A DNA stretch of 64,000 nt, from assembly GCA_011319805.1 (NCBI GenBank), contig SJRY01000143.1, forward strand, positions 1 to 64,000. The letters are read 5' to 3'. The notes below the pieces were generated by a model. That model was not told the origin of the DNA and did not search any database. It worked only from the letters and a program-made list of their open reading frames with translations. The position numbers and the translations under genes were made by a program. How positions within the stretch are numbered: position 1 is the stretch's first letter; each line of letters starts with the position of its first letter. This document shows, in pieces, positions 43,881-55,294 of this stretch. The DNA comes from Macrocybe gigantea. Its lineage: Eukaryota; Basidiomycota; Agaricomycetes; Agaricales; Callistosporiaceae.

Positions 43881-44623
43881 ATGCATTTAGCAGTCCTACT
43901 CTTCCTCACTGGCGTTGCGTCCGCCTATCCCTTGAAGCCCGTGCGAGAAAGTCAACTCGTCCCGCGAGACCTGCCGCAACCACAGTAAGCAACTATGCTT
44001 TCCATAATGCCTCTGAAGATCACCTATTTCTCTCAACGTTTAGTTGTTTCCGGCCCGTGGGAACTGAGAAACCGGTCCTTATAGCCTCAAAGCCCATGTG
44101 GATGGTTAACTGTGCGGCAAAGCTGGGTGCGGTAGGGTTCCTTAAAAAACCCCCCATCCCTTTGGGAGCCTTTAGGAACTCGTGGGAGAACAAGGAAGGC
44201 GAACCCCCAGAGTGTGTGTTCCCCGAGGGAGGAGACAATTTCGAGTTGGGTTACTGCTTCGTTCTTAAAAGTATAGCGCGCACACTTGTCCCCCGGCCTG
44301 CTCAAGGCGATACTGCGCAGCCATCTCCGCATCCGCCTTCCTCACACGGTCCAAATCATCCCAGTGCAGCTCATCCCCCGGCAAATCCACCGCACTCATC
44401 CGCTCCTCAAAATTCCCAGCACCCACCTCCTCAAGCTCCACATCGACCAGCCTCGACAAATTCTAGCAAAGACTTCCCCATGGCGACAAGCGAAGATTCT
44501 GGCTTGACGTACCCGTTTTCTGGACAACAATATCCACATCGATCAGCCTCGACAAATTCTAGCAAAGACTTCCCCACGGCGACGAGCAAACATTCTGGCG
44601 TGACGTACCCGTTTGCTGGATGA
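43881..44623 (+). CDS. Small secreted Cys/Pro-rich protein, copy B (fullest form)
   Basis: Exons 43881-43984 and 44044-44623 give 227 residues. After the signal peptide (MHLAVLLFLTGVASAY) comes a short basic linker ending LVPRDLPQP. The four-cysteine domain follows (CFRPVGTEKP, NCAAKLGAVGFL, ECVFP, YCFVLKS). A Pro/His-rich region comes next (HPPSSHGPNHPSAAHPPANP). Last are two near-identical units of about 30 residues sharing SASTNSSKDFPTATS or its variant, each ending in GLTYPF or GVTYPF. The ordered layout suggests an exported protein with a disulfide-linked head and an extended tail. It has no recognised family. It is the reference for interpreting copies A, C, D and E. Confidence 0.78.
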
Positions 44624-45226
44624 CAATAATTTGCACGAGGAATGCGCGACGAAACCACGGGTTTTACGGATTGGAGAAATAGGGGAGTTTTGCGATTGTC
44701 ATGTCATTGAGCTTAGAATGGGTGCATTGCCAGTGAAATGAATATATGTGGGGAGTCATGTAGGCAATAATAAAAACTTCAGTGCGCGCACGCCATTCCT
44801 CTCGTTCGACGATGTCGCCGTTTGCAAGAACGCTGTTCGGCCGACGATCCCTTCACGTCTGCTGAGGTCCTTAAGATAGGCTCACTTGTGCATCGAGACT
44901 GGCGTGCAGGACATTATAAACGACGTAGTCGGTCCCTTCGCGAGAGGTATTCTCCAATATCTCCAAAGACGGGAGGAAACATGTGGTAAAGTTCGATCAT
45001 CACTCCACATGGCCACGGAACGCCTTGAATATTTCCTAGGCTAACTTGGACGTCAGGTCCCGGCCAAACAGCTCGATAAAGGTTGGTTTACCCATAGTAT
45101 AAGGATCGCTGTTCCACCATATATGCCATTGCTCGGCGTCTAAGCCGCTGCTGTAATCACATTCACACTGCCAGAAAACGTCAGCTGCAGCATCGACCGT
45201 ACCTCTCTCTGCTCTGCTCTTTCACA
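44624..45226. other. 3' region of gene B and promoter side of the Dap1-like gene
   Basis: This has the same content as 7710-8442, with AATAATAAAAAC near 44768 as a possible polyadenylation region. No gene was seen. Confidence 0.45.
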
Positions 45227-45749
45227 ATGCAAACTGCCAGAGATGACCTCGCACCCCCCAAGGACGATCCATACACGCCGGAGGAGCTAAAGAAATACGA
45301 CGGATCGAACCCCGATCTGCCGATATACCTAGCTATCAAAGGTAGATAACAGCACGATCGCCACTCCCGAGCGTTCTCTATGACTGGCCCGATGAGCTGA
45401 CGATCACGCTTGAAAGGCACCATCTTCGACGTCACACGAAAGGCCGACAGCTATGGCCCCGGAAAGTCATACAACATCTTTGCTGGGAAGGACGGATCGA
45501 AGGGTCTGGGCAAGTCCAGTCTGAAGCCAGAAGATGCGGTCGCAGACTACAGTGATCTGGATGAGAGCGAGCGCCGAGTCCTTGACGAGTGGTACAACTT
45601 CTTCTCGTGAGTGGGTCTGATTCTGCTGTCGCGTTTGAAGTGCTTATCGGTCCGTCATCACCTCCAGCCAACGCTACAACGTCGTCGGCAAAGTCGTGGA
45701 GTCTACCGCGACCTCCATGCCTACAGAGTCGAAGCCTACTAGCTCCTAA
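45227..45749 (+). CDS. Cytochrome-b5-like heme-binding protein (Dap1/MAPR type), intact copy B
   Basis: Three exons (45227-45341, 45417-45606, 45668-45749) with GT-AG introns encode 128 residues. The cytochrome-b5-like fold is seen in YTPEELKKYDGSNPDLPIYL, GTIFDVTRKADSYGPGKSY, IFAGKDGSKGLG and DYSDLDESERRVLDEWYNFF. The conserved tyrosine in the YGPGKSY region is the usual heme ligand in this family. Fungal Dap1 and animal PGRMC proteins bind heme and support cytochrome P450 enzymes of sterol synthesis. Unlike many relatives, no N-terminal membrane segment is present, so it may be soluble or peripheral. The tail is serine/threonine-rich. The duplicate at 8443 is destroyed by a transposon. Confidence 0.9.
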
Positions 45750-46262
45750 TGATACCTATCCGTATTTTATGAACACAACCGGAAATCGCTCTGTACGATT
45801 ACTGAATTGGATTTGCTCTCACCCTCCCTCGAGCCCGCTATCGTCCCTGTTGCTGTGTCGTTAAGATTGACATCTACAGTTCTTCAATGATAGTTCTGGC
45901 TACTCTCGAAAGCTCATCATCGACGAGGAAATTGGCGACCTACATCGTTAACTCGCGAATATCTTTACAACGGAGCGTGCGGACGACACGGATGGTTGGT
46001 TACAATGGAGTGTAGTTGAGAAAGACATCTCATCAATTCGAAGGGTCCCAACAGCAAATGGCGTTGCAGAGATAATGGAGATAGTCACTCCATGGCACGT
46101 ATTGAATTCAACTCCTCAGTCTGCTTTTGATATATGTTATCATCTGTATTCGCTGAGAGCTCCTTTCGGTCATGCATTTGACAGAACGAAACGCCTATTA
46201 GAGAGCTGGCCTTTTCCACCATTCAAAGACTCAAGACAGCCACTCTATCTGAATCCACCATC
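45750..46262. other. Intergenic, no gene seen
   Basis: The 3' flank of the Dap1-like gene. Short frames only. Confidence 0.4.
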
Positions 46263-46413
46263 ATGCATTCCTTCTTTTCCTTGCCTGCATTGCATTCGCT
46301 TACCCGATGCTAAGAACTGAACACTCGGAAAAGCCTGAACGGTAAGGCACATCCCTTTGTGCGTCTTACGTCCATGTGCCGCTCAGCTGTTCTAGCTGCG
46401 TTAACGAGTAACG
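46263..46413 (+). pseudogene. Secreted-protein relic E (signal-peptide exon)
   Basis: After ATGCAT, a different frame reads AFLLFLACIAFAYPMLRTE, closely echoing the AVLLFLAGVASAYPLKP signal peptide of copies A-C. It is followed by EHSEKPE and a GTAAGG donor at 46342, at about the right distance. After an acceptor-like TTCTAG (46408-46413) the next codons are CVNE and a stop. The start codon and signal frame disagree by one or two bases, so this is a broken fifth family member. The block shared with copy D follows at 46430-46645. Confidence 0.55.
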
Positions 46414-47634
46414 TCTGAGCCCACTGCCTTACCGCCAGTTCCAGTCTGGCTGTCTCTGCACTGTCCTAGCTCCTCACCGCAGCCCGCCCTAGCTCCATCG
46501 CCACCCCGACCCGTTAGCCTCCACTTCGCGTGTTCTCTCATGGCGCATCTTCGTGGCAACTTTTTTTTTTTTTTTGAATATACGTCAGGGCGGTGGATGT
46601 AAGTTTAATACGTGTTATTCTATGCGGTATATTCATGTAATCTAATATGCTCAGCTTCAACGATGACCTTCGCCACGCAGAGCGCAGACGATGAAGGTCG
46701 ATGAGCGGAGTCGACTGGCAGCAGTGGAGTTCGTCGATCGGATTCTTGATGATATCGTCTGCATAGAAAAACTAGCCGAGGGTAGGTTTAACGTACTTTC
46801 ATCATTACCATGCGCAGTGGCCTCCGAACGGCAGGACGTACCTGGCTAGGATTCCCAAGTGCTTCGACGGCGGCTCCGTTCACATTATCACGAGAATGAG
46901 GCTATGTCCCTAAACAGCGCTCTCCAAACTCCGGTTCGTCCAATCTGCGTAGCATGTGCACTTGTGCTCTCTAAGAGGTGAGACTGTGCTTTCTATCATA
47001 ACGCTATTTGTTACATCTGCATTCGGACGACCAATCATCAGCGTAGGCCCAAGAAGCGCAGCGTATTCATGGCGTGATACACGAGAGCGAGGGATCTCTG
47101 GCAAAACGGAATTCCGAGGTTTGCGCACCTTCGGACCGGACAGTCGCGGTTAAGCCTCGATATACCATTGGATGGCGACATGATGTCGCCGTGTCAGTTT
47201 GCGGTAAAGAGCAAATGTTTATTGATTGTCGTCTCGCTAAACGCGGCGCGAAATTCCGGAGGAGATAAGGCCGACAGTCTGTGATTTTACTTGAAGGGTT
47301 TACGGAGGCGCTATTCACCGATGATAAGATGAACCTCGCCCAAGTTTTACGGTCTGAATAAGTGACGGATGGTGTTCTCTGTTTCTCGCGTCGCAATCAA
47401 ACGCAGTCGAGGTGTCGAGGAAAACATCCACCGCCAAAAAGTCTTTTGATAAGATGTCATATGCCTAAATTTAGCAAGGTCGGCACGTGGACCGAAAAGA
47501 TTTTTTAATGACTATAATTCCGTGACCATCTCGAGTTTCAACTCCGGTCGTAAAAAAGAGCTCAACCGGCCAACCCTTGTTCTGACTCGAATCCTCCTTC
47601 GCAGCCAGCACTCGCCCCCAGCTTACCGCCTGTA
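46414..47634. other. Intergenic with duplicated blocks
   Basis: 46430-46645 repeats 37640-37812. About 46920-47180 repeats parts of 5700-5890 and 42520-42720. A poly-T run of about 15 lies at 46561-46575. No gene was recognised. Confidence 0.45.
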
Positions 47635-50271
47635 ATGCAGGTGTATCGCGGACACGGTGGGTGATCAGCGTACATGTCCCAGGTGGGAACGGTCTAGAGC
47701 TGACAAGACTCCATCGGGCGCTGACAGCGATCTTGGCGAGGTCCTTGGCCCAGGCCAGGCGGCATCTCGTCGCTCCGTCGCGCTCCTCAGGTCGGTTCTT
47801 CTTGCGGACAGTATCGACGGAACCCGCTCAATCCAGTGCCGAACCTATCGTAACGGTACGTCCTTGTGCCATTTGGTGCCGACGGAATGACGTTCATCCT
47901 AGTTGCTCTGTTCTTGACAGACGACCGCTCAGCCGCTGGTCTACCCACGACAATCGAGATGGCGCGGCTTTCTTCAGAGTATTGGGCGCACAACGCTGAT
48001 CGTCCTCATCGGTGGTGGCGGAGCGTTTTACTACATCTCGCAACGAGAGCGGTCGCCGGGTCCGCAAATGCCTTATGACCCCTCCAAGAAGACGATTGTG
48101 GTCCTCGGAAGTGGGTGGGGTGCAACCAGCCTTTTGAAAGTCATCGACACGACGGAATACAACGTCGTACGTCCGTTCCTCCGACCGGACTTTTTCATTA
48201 TTCAAGACGTTATTTTTATCTCAGGTCGTCATAAGCCCGAAGAACTTTTTCCTTTTCACTCCCTTACTTCCCAGTGTTGCCGTGGGCACCCTGACATCGC
48301 GGTCCATCATACAACCTACTCGATACATTACGCGACACAAAAAGCGGGCAGTGTCGGTTATTGAGGCTGACGCTCAGGGAGTTGACGTATGTCTCGGTTT
48401 GCCGCCGGATCTTCCGCATTCCATTAACCCAACTCTCAGCCTGTGAAGAAGATGGTCACGTTTAAAGGTGAGACATGAGACGCGCTTATCACGTGCTCAC
48501 TTTTCAATGTTTCATTCCCGCAGACAGTTCAGAGATTAAAGGCACCGTATCGACGACGACGATTCCTTATGATTACCTCGTATTCGCCGTCGGGGCTGAA
48601 GTTCAGACCTTCAACATTCCTGGTGTCAAAGAGAACGCCTGTTTCATGAAAGAGTTGGCCGATGCAGACAAGGTGATATGCTTCCGGAATCTCGGACCTC
48701 CATAGATTAACTGACGCGATTATCACGTTCAGATGCAAAGCCGGTTTATGGACTGTGGGTGCCGTTGCTTTATCAGACTTCATCATCTTCGCTCATGATT
48801 CGCCAGGCATGGAAACTGCTGCTTTCCCGGGTCAGTCCGATGAGGAGATAGACCGACTGTTGCATATGGTTAGCACTATCATCGCCCGCTTACCGCATTT
48901 GATTCCCAACGTCAGTACAGGTTGTCGTCGGTGGTGGCCCGACGGGTGTTGAATTGAGGTCAGTCGTCCGCCTCGCTGCGAAAAATTTTTACTAACCTTT
49001 TTTTCATAGTGGTGAACTCCACGATTTCCTCGAGGTATTCCATCGCTTGAATGAGATGGTCAGCGGTAATGCTGATCTTTATTTAGGATGATCTCAAGGC
49101 GTGGTATCCAGAATTAGCCGGCCGGGTCCGCATCACTCTTGTGGAAGCTCTTCCCTCCGTACTCCCCACTTTTAGCAAACAGCTCATCGAGTACACGGAG
49201 TCGACTTTCAAGGAGAGTAAGATTGAAATCCTGACCAAAACTATGGTTAAGGAGGTAAGCCTTTGCTCTATTCTGACCAGAAGTCATCGAATCAATCACA
49301 ATTTCAGGTCAAGGGAAGGAGTGTTGTGCTCCAGATGCCGGACAAGTCTATCAAAGAAGTTCCTTGTGGATTGGTCGTTTGGGCTGCCGTGAGTTGGCTT
49401 AGCCGTCACCTTGTGACATTTTGAAATACAAAAACACGCGTATAGGGAAACAAGACAAGGCAAGTGACCCAAGATCTCATGAACAAACTTCCAGAACACC
49501 AAAAGAACAAGCGCGGCATCACCGTTGACGGTTAGTGTCCTTCCCATCGTCGTTGTCTTGCAAGACCAACAGAGCATCGCTGTTGAACAGAATATTTGAG
49601 AATGGAAGGCACAAATGGCAGCATATACGCCGTCGGCGACTGCACAGCAACACAATACGCTCCGACCGCGCAAGTTGCGTCGCAAGAAGGCGCCTACCTC
49701 GCCCGGATGTTCGCCCAGCTGGCCAAGAAAGAGCGGGCAGAGCAGAAACTCGCTGCGCTCCAGACGGAGCTGGCGGAGGCCAAAGACGAGGAGAGCATAA
49801 ACAGAATAAAGGAGGAGATGGTCTCGGCCCAGAGGCAGTTCGCCAAGGTCAAGATCACGCCGTTCCATTATTCGCACCAGGGATCCCTTGCGTACGTTGA
49901 CCTCATGGGGAAGATCGCTGTTAACGGGTGGCTGACTCTGCCTTTTGCAGGTATATTGGCTCCGAAAAAGCCATTGCCGATTTGCCATTCATGAACGGTA
50001 ACGTGAGTGATCGTTTTCTGCTTGAGAAGGGCGATGTGTTGATATGATACGTTTTGGGGCAGCTCGCGAGCGGAGGAGTTGCTACGTTCCTTTTTTGGCG
50101 CAGCGCTTATCTGAGCACCCTGTTCTCGCTGCGGAACCGCACATTCGTCGCCGTCGACTGGCTGAAAGTGAAGTTGTTCGGACGGTACGCCTATTTCTAG
50201 ATATGAACCATATTTTAGTTCGTTATGAACTGATTTACCTTTTCTTTATTAGCGATGTCAGCCGAGAGTAG
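47635..50271 (+). CDS. NDE1: External alternative NADH dehydrogenase (NDH-2)
   Basis: A gene of about eleven exons for a rotenone-insensitive NADH:ubiquinone oxidoreductase. A mitochondrial presequence (LHRALTAILARSLAQARRH) is followed by a membrane anchor (TTLIVLIGGGGAFYYIS) and the FAD-binding motif VVLGSGWGATSLLK. Next come VVISPKNFFLFTPLLPSVAV, a second dinucleotide motif VVVGGGPTGVELSGELHDFL, VVWAAGNKTRQVT and GSIYAVGDCTATQYAPTAQ. A charged helical insertion (AKKERAEQKLAALQTE) and a C-terminal membrane-surface helix region (NLASGGVATFLFWRSAYLS) complete it. All internal exons join in frame. The first exon is uncertain: an ATG at 47635 works only with a 41-nt intron ending at 47697. It feeds cytosolic NADH into the respiratory chain without proton pumping. 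Confidence 0.9.
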
Positions 50272-51632
50272 ACGCTGAATGGTCGTCTTGATTATTCTTT
50301 AACTGTAGTCTTTCCTTCTTTTTCATCTCTCATGGTTCTTTTTCTTTTCAATCTTACGATCTCCAGTAATGCCATAGACCATTCCTATGTTACGACCATC
50401 CCTTCGGGCTGCCAAAAAGTGGGTTGTAATTTCGCTAGACCACCTTACCATATGATTACGCGTCGTCCTTGTTTCGCTATCGCGGTCTTCTCAAAAGGAA
50501 AAAAAAAACATTATCGAAGAAGGCGATCTTATAGACCAGGCCTGGATTCTGTCCGTACATGGTAATAACAATCTCTTTGTCCGCGTCTTCCTTCTAGACC
50601 ATCTGTTATATGTATAGGCGGCTGTAGTTGGAGGAAGGGTTCTGCTGCGCAGATTATTTTCGAACATAGCTGCGGTCTCCCTGGCACTCCCAGGTTGACC
50701 GAGGATATGATTCGCAATCAGATACACGAGGCGTGTTGTCTCGACTTGATTCTGGCAGTAGAAAGATTACCGCGAGCTATTTGTTTTTGTTGTCGTGTTA
50801 GATAACAGAAAACCTGCTGCTCCCGGAGGACGTCAACGCCTCGTGCAAAACGCAGGACGATCACCAGACCCACATATTAGATATATACCGCGTCCCCCCT
50901 GAGTGCTTGAAGTGCTGGCCTGGAGTTGGTCATGATGGGTGGAATTTATGAATAATCATAGCACCGTGCAAGCGCTGCGACCGCGATGAGATGATGGTGA
51001 AGCTTTGCACAGTTAGCCGATTTTTTTTAGCTTGCAGTCCCCATGCCCCATGGAAGTCATGTGAAGGAACGCTTCCGCTACCTCGCACGCCTGGAACCCG
51101 AGGCTCGCAGTCAAGAGGTCGTTGCGCTGGCCTTCGTGGGAAACGACATGGTGCTCTAGAAAATTTTTCTATCTGACCCAGGTTCCAAAATGAGCAGGAC
51201 TTCGAGCAATCAACCTCATAAGAGGCTCTGATCCGCCTCAACGTTCAAGAAGGGGCAAAAACAAGGATGTAAGTGGAGAAACGAATAGCCTTGTTATTTC
51301 CAAATAAGGGTTGACCCTATGTCTGATCAGATGAACCTTTGCCTCGCTGCCAACATGCTTTCTTTTTTTTTTTGCAATGCAAAAGTACGAGGCCCTTCTG
51401 GGGTTTCATTATTTATAAAATGGATCATAGCGCAATGTGCAAATTTTGCGTGTTGCGATCTCTGGCTATTACTTCCGCCTCGCAGTCCCGTCGTATAGAA
51501 GGTGTGAGGCTGAACGGGTTCCCGCGTTTCTGTTCCTTCGTCCCGGTCTGAACTGCTGCTACCGAGGTCTTTCGTTCTTGTTCTCTTCCTCAAGTCCTTC
51601 GTTTATTGTTCGCTCTTCGGCTGGCCTCGAAG
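50272..51632. other. Intergenic, no gene seen
   Basis: Between the NADH dehydrogenase and the ferric-reductase-like gene. It is AT- and pyrimidine-rich, with open frames of at most about 100 codons and no domain. It probably contains the promoter of the next gene. Confidence 0.45.
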
Positions 51633-53816
51633 ATGTCGGAACCGCTCGAGTCAAAGGTCTTCGCCGAAGCCATGTCCCCTACTGCGAACCGCGCCGAGGG
51701 GATCGTCGACCACGTTCACTACTTCCTGCTCGTGCTCATAGGCGCCCTCGTCCTGCTCCGCATCCCCGCGCATTCGCTAGGCTCTGGAAGCCGTCGGAAT
51801 GGCTCGCGGGACATTTCCTGCACCACAAGCGGAAGAGACGGACGACGTCGGTCATCGTTCAAGCGTATCACAACGTTTATCCCCCTCCCTCGACACTAGA
51901 CCTGGCTTCTGACGACTCGCACACTCTTTACTCGCACCAGAAGTCCTTTGATCGCATTGATGAGAAGGGTCAGCCACTGGCGGTGTCCTATCCCCCACAT
52001 GTCCCCGAAGTCCCCACCTTCATCCACCGCTTCCTTCTCCCGCTCAAGTATTCCATCTACCCGGGCTACAACATCGCGCAATGCGTCGTCATGGCTTGCT
52101 ACTTTTCTACGTTGATATATGCATCCTTCTACCGCTCCAGTCCTTTCACTGATCCCGTGCGCACTGGCTGGGTGGCAGTCGCCCAAATGCCGTTCGCTGT
52201 TGCGTTCGCTACCAAGAATAATCTTTTCGGTTGGTTGCTAGGAGCTGGTTACTCCAAGGTACGAGTCAATGAGACCGCGCGAAGGCTCCAGCTCACCTAT
52301 TTGTCACCTATAGCTTAACTATATCCATCGGTTCGCTGGCCGACTTCTTGTCATCGCCGCGAATGTGCATAGTCTCGGTTATAGTGGGTATCATTCCTCA
52401 TTTTTCAAGCAGCCATGCGCTCTTACGGCGTGAGGATCGACAGTCTACAAATGGACCCTACAAGGGGATTTCACCAAGCATGTCCGTGCAACTGCAGCAA
52501 AGTGGGGTTTTATTGCCCTTGTGGCCATGGACTGCATGTACTTCTTCTCGACTCATTCTGGCGTAAGAACGCCTATCCTGTCTTTCTCGTGGTTCACATC
52601 GTATCCTTTGGTCCTGCTCTAGCTGGGGTGAGTGCAACACCTCTCGCGCCTGAACTATCTGGATTATAGTCTTCCAGCTGTGGATACACCAGCCGGGCAT
52701 TACGCCATACGTCCTTGCCTGCATAGCAGTCTATGCCCTGGATTACGTCTTCCGCGTTCTCAAGACCGCTTCGCCTGCGCCACGATCCGTCCCCTTCCCG
52801 AGCTCGGATACACGCGCGTCGAGATTCCGTCCGTCAACTCGGGCTGGCGCGCAGGCCAGCATGTTCGGCTGCGCGTCATATCGTTCGGCATGGGCTGGTG
52901 GGGCTGGACCGAGGTCCACCCGTTCACGATAGCCAGCATCAGCGGATCGAGCGAGGGGCTCGTCCTTATGTGCAAGAAGACGGGCCGTGGACAGACAAGC
53001 TGTACGAGATGGCCAAGGCGAGCGGATACACCGAGGGCGGGTTCGGGAGGAGCGTTTACGTGACTGTTGAGGGCCCTTATGGTCCGTCATCGTTTCCGCT
53101 CCGTGGCTGCCGTCCACGCTGATGCTTATCTGAAATCTCCATTCGCCTAGGTGGACCGGTCATGCCATGTTTGCCAGCTTTTCTGGCGCGGTGTTCGTTG
53201 TTGGCGGCAGTGGGATAACTTATGCGTTGTCCGCCATACAGGACTTGGTCCGCAAAGACCTCAAGGGCCAATGTCGCGTCAAACACATGGATCTTGTTTG
53301 GGTAGTGCCAGATCGAGGTGCGTCCCCTCCCAGCCTGAACCGTCGAGTAGAATGACTCATCCACGACTACCTTTCTTCAGCCGCCTTGCAGCCACTCATC
53401 CCACAATTCACGTCGATGATCGCGCAAAGCATCTTCATGCCCATCAGGATATCGGTCCACTACACCCGGGCCTCGGAGGTTTCTTCAAAAGACGCTTTCC
53501 AGGGCTTCCCCGGGCTCACACTCACCGCTGGCCGGCCGCGCATAGCAAAGGTGCTGGACGCCGCCATCTCCCGCGCGGTCAGCCTCGGCTCTGGGCCGAA
53601 GGACCAAGAGCGGGTCACAGGTCTGCTCGTTGCGGTATGCGGTCCCAGAGGTCTTGGCGAAGATGTTGCAAAGGCCATCAGCACCGTTGATCCAGCAAGA
53701 AGGAACCAGGTAGGTGGAGTAGAGCTCCACGAAGAGTGCGTTCTCATTTCATACTGCTTCATATCGCCTATTGAAGCTGATAGCGTGTTCCCTGCTCTAG
53801 GGTCTTCGGCTGGTGA
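51633..53816 (+). pseudogene. Ferric reductase-like (FRE) transmembrane protein with about five frame breaks
   Basis: The order of parts is that of a ferric/cupric reductase. There is an N-terminal membrane segment (DHVHYFLLVLIGALVLLRIP), further membrane segments, and a heme-coordinating region (YIHRFAGRLLVIAANVHSLG). The FAD part has TEVHPFTIASISG, and the NAD part GAVFVVGGSGITYALSA. The C-terminal VFGW ends at 53816. Introns such as 52675-region and 53321-53380 have correct GT-AG ends. Yet the frame is lost by one base near 51772, 52558, 52771, 52988 and 53155, each time where the next frame continues the same domain. All five need one extra base. This is either a young pseudogene or a stretch of uncorrected deletions; motifs are otherwise undamaged. 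Such proteins reduce extracellular iron or copper before uptake. Confidence 0.75.
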
Positions 53817-53984
53817 ATGTATCACTGCTTGTATTTCGCTTGATATAACTTATATGCTAGACATATAACGGTTTGTTCATGTATTTGTTCTTCATTTCGA
53901 TAGAGCATCCTAGGATCTATTTGTACAAGAATGATAGCCCCGTCTCGTGTTGACGAGCGGAAAATTTTCCGCCTTTAGGCTGAA

Positions 53985-54480
53985 CAATGAACTTGATCCA
54001 AGACGCCGGCAAGTCGCTCGAGGCCCTCTGCTGCACCCTTCCAAGCCGTTCTTGAGGATCTCGACCTCGGTCGGCTATTGCGTCTACACACTCCATGCGC
54101 AGCCAGAAGGAAAGCGGCCCGGAAAAAAAACCTCGTCTCGCCTTGATCGCACCTTTCTCCAACCACTCCGCGAGGTTGCCGTACATGGCCACGCAGAGTT
54201 CACGCTGGTGGGCATGGCGAAGACGTGGATGATCTCCCTGCCGTCCGCCTTGGTCACCTCGGGATCGAGCGCGACGACGAGCTGGCCGTGCGGGGTGAGG
54301 ATTCCATTCGCTGCTTTTTGTTTTCCACCATCGACACGGCATTCTACGCCATCTCGAACGGGGCCGAGGTGATTTTAAAGACTTCCGCTGAAAGAGAGGA
54401 CAGTCGCAGCCTTGACGGCTTCAATTTCGACCTTTCCACCGCCGACCGTCAAAGCGGCGAGGTTACTAAAAGACGATAGC
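53985..54480 (-). pseudogene. 3' fragment of the zinc-type (MDR) reductase
   Basis: It matches the last two exons of the complete gene at 58087-59367. ELCVAMYGNLAEWLEKGAIK corresponds to ELCVAMYGKLAEWLEEGAIK, and the ASSDLPASWIKFIVQP end is a shifted version of the C-terminus. Frame changes occur near 54210 and 54330, and similarity fades beyond 54450. The N-terminal two thirds are absent. It is a partial duplicate located about 4 kb from the parent on the same strand. Confidence 0.8.
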
Positions 54481-55294
54481 ATGGCCAGAATGCTACGAGT
54501 TCGATTCCGATGTGCTTGACACGGCATAGAGTGCTCCTAATCTCTCCGTTAATGAGAGACCAGATTTAGGAGAAAACGTGGCAAGAGATATAAATCTTCC
54601 AATTCCGGTTGTGGGAGCACGTTGATGACATTGAAGAACACCGTCATGGCGCCGGCCTACAATGTTGAGGTTCTTCGTGGTCACAACCGTCGTCCGGATA
54701 AAAATAGCTGGATTCACAGGTATTCCTGGAGCTGGGTGTCGTATTTCGGTTCGAGGAATACATGGTGTCGCAGGGGATGTTAGTGGCAGATTTACCCTTC
54801 CAGTGTCCCATTTTTATCACTCGGAAGCAAACCAGGTGAAGCAAGGTTCGTTTTCGAGAATTTCCCGCTATCTTACGCTCCAACGATTCCCTTTTCTTGC
54901 TTCGTGTTCCTGGGATTTTCTTCCCCCCCCCCGCTGTTAGTCAATGCTACTTCGACACTACTGCTTCTGAATATAACGTGGCCGAGGGTCCCAACAGGTG
55001 CGAATATGCCCTTTGCTTGAGATGGACAAACCCCTGTTGAAAAATCACCTATGTCTCGCACCTGCGACGCCATACTTTCAATATACTGTACCTCGACAAT
55101 TGTAATGCACAAGCATGTGTGCTTGTGCGCTTCTCGGATCATCAGACCATCTGTTGACATTGGGGGTACATCCATAAGCGAAGTCATCTCCCGAGAACCA
55201 GAGATAGTATCCCAGAAAAAGAACGAGGTTATCCAAGCACCAAGCCAATTTCCGAATTCAAGATGGTATAGTACATTCTAATGGTGTAAAAACC
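54481..55294. other. Intergenic, no gene seen
   Basis: No open frame with recognisable content. A run of nine C lies near 54926. The region probably serves as the downstream region of the Bcs1-like gene. Confidence 0.45.

Larger units (their letters stand above)
40622..45749. repeat. Segmental duplication, copy B
   Basis: This is the direct repeat of 3832-8744 plus 14773-14844. It contains the GCP2 fragment, kinase relic, secreted-protein gene B and the intact Dap1-like gene. At its left border the sequence CCTAGCGAC, found downstream of secreted-protein gene A at 8230, is joined to the interior of GCP2, which marks the recombination junction. Confidence 0.88.
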
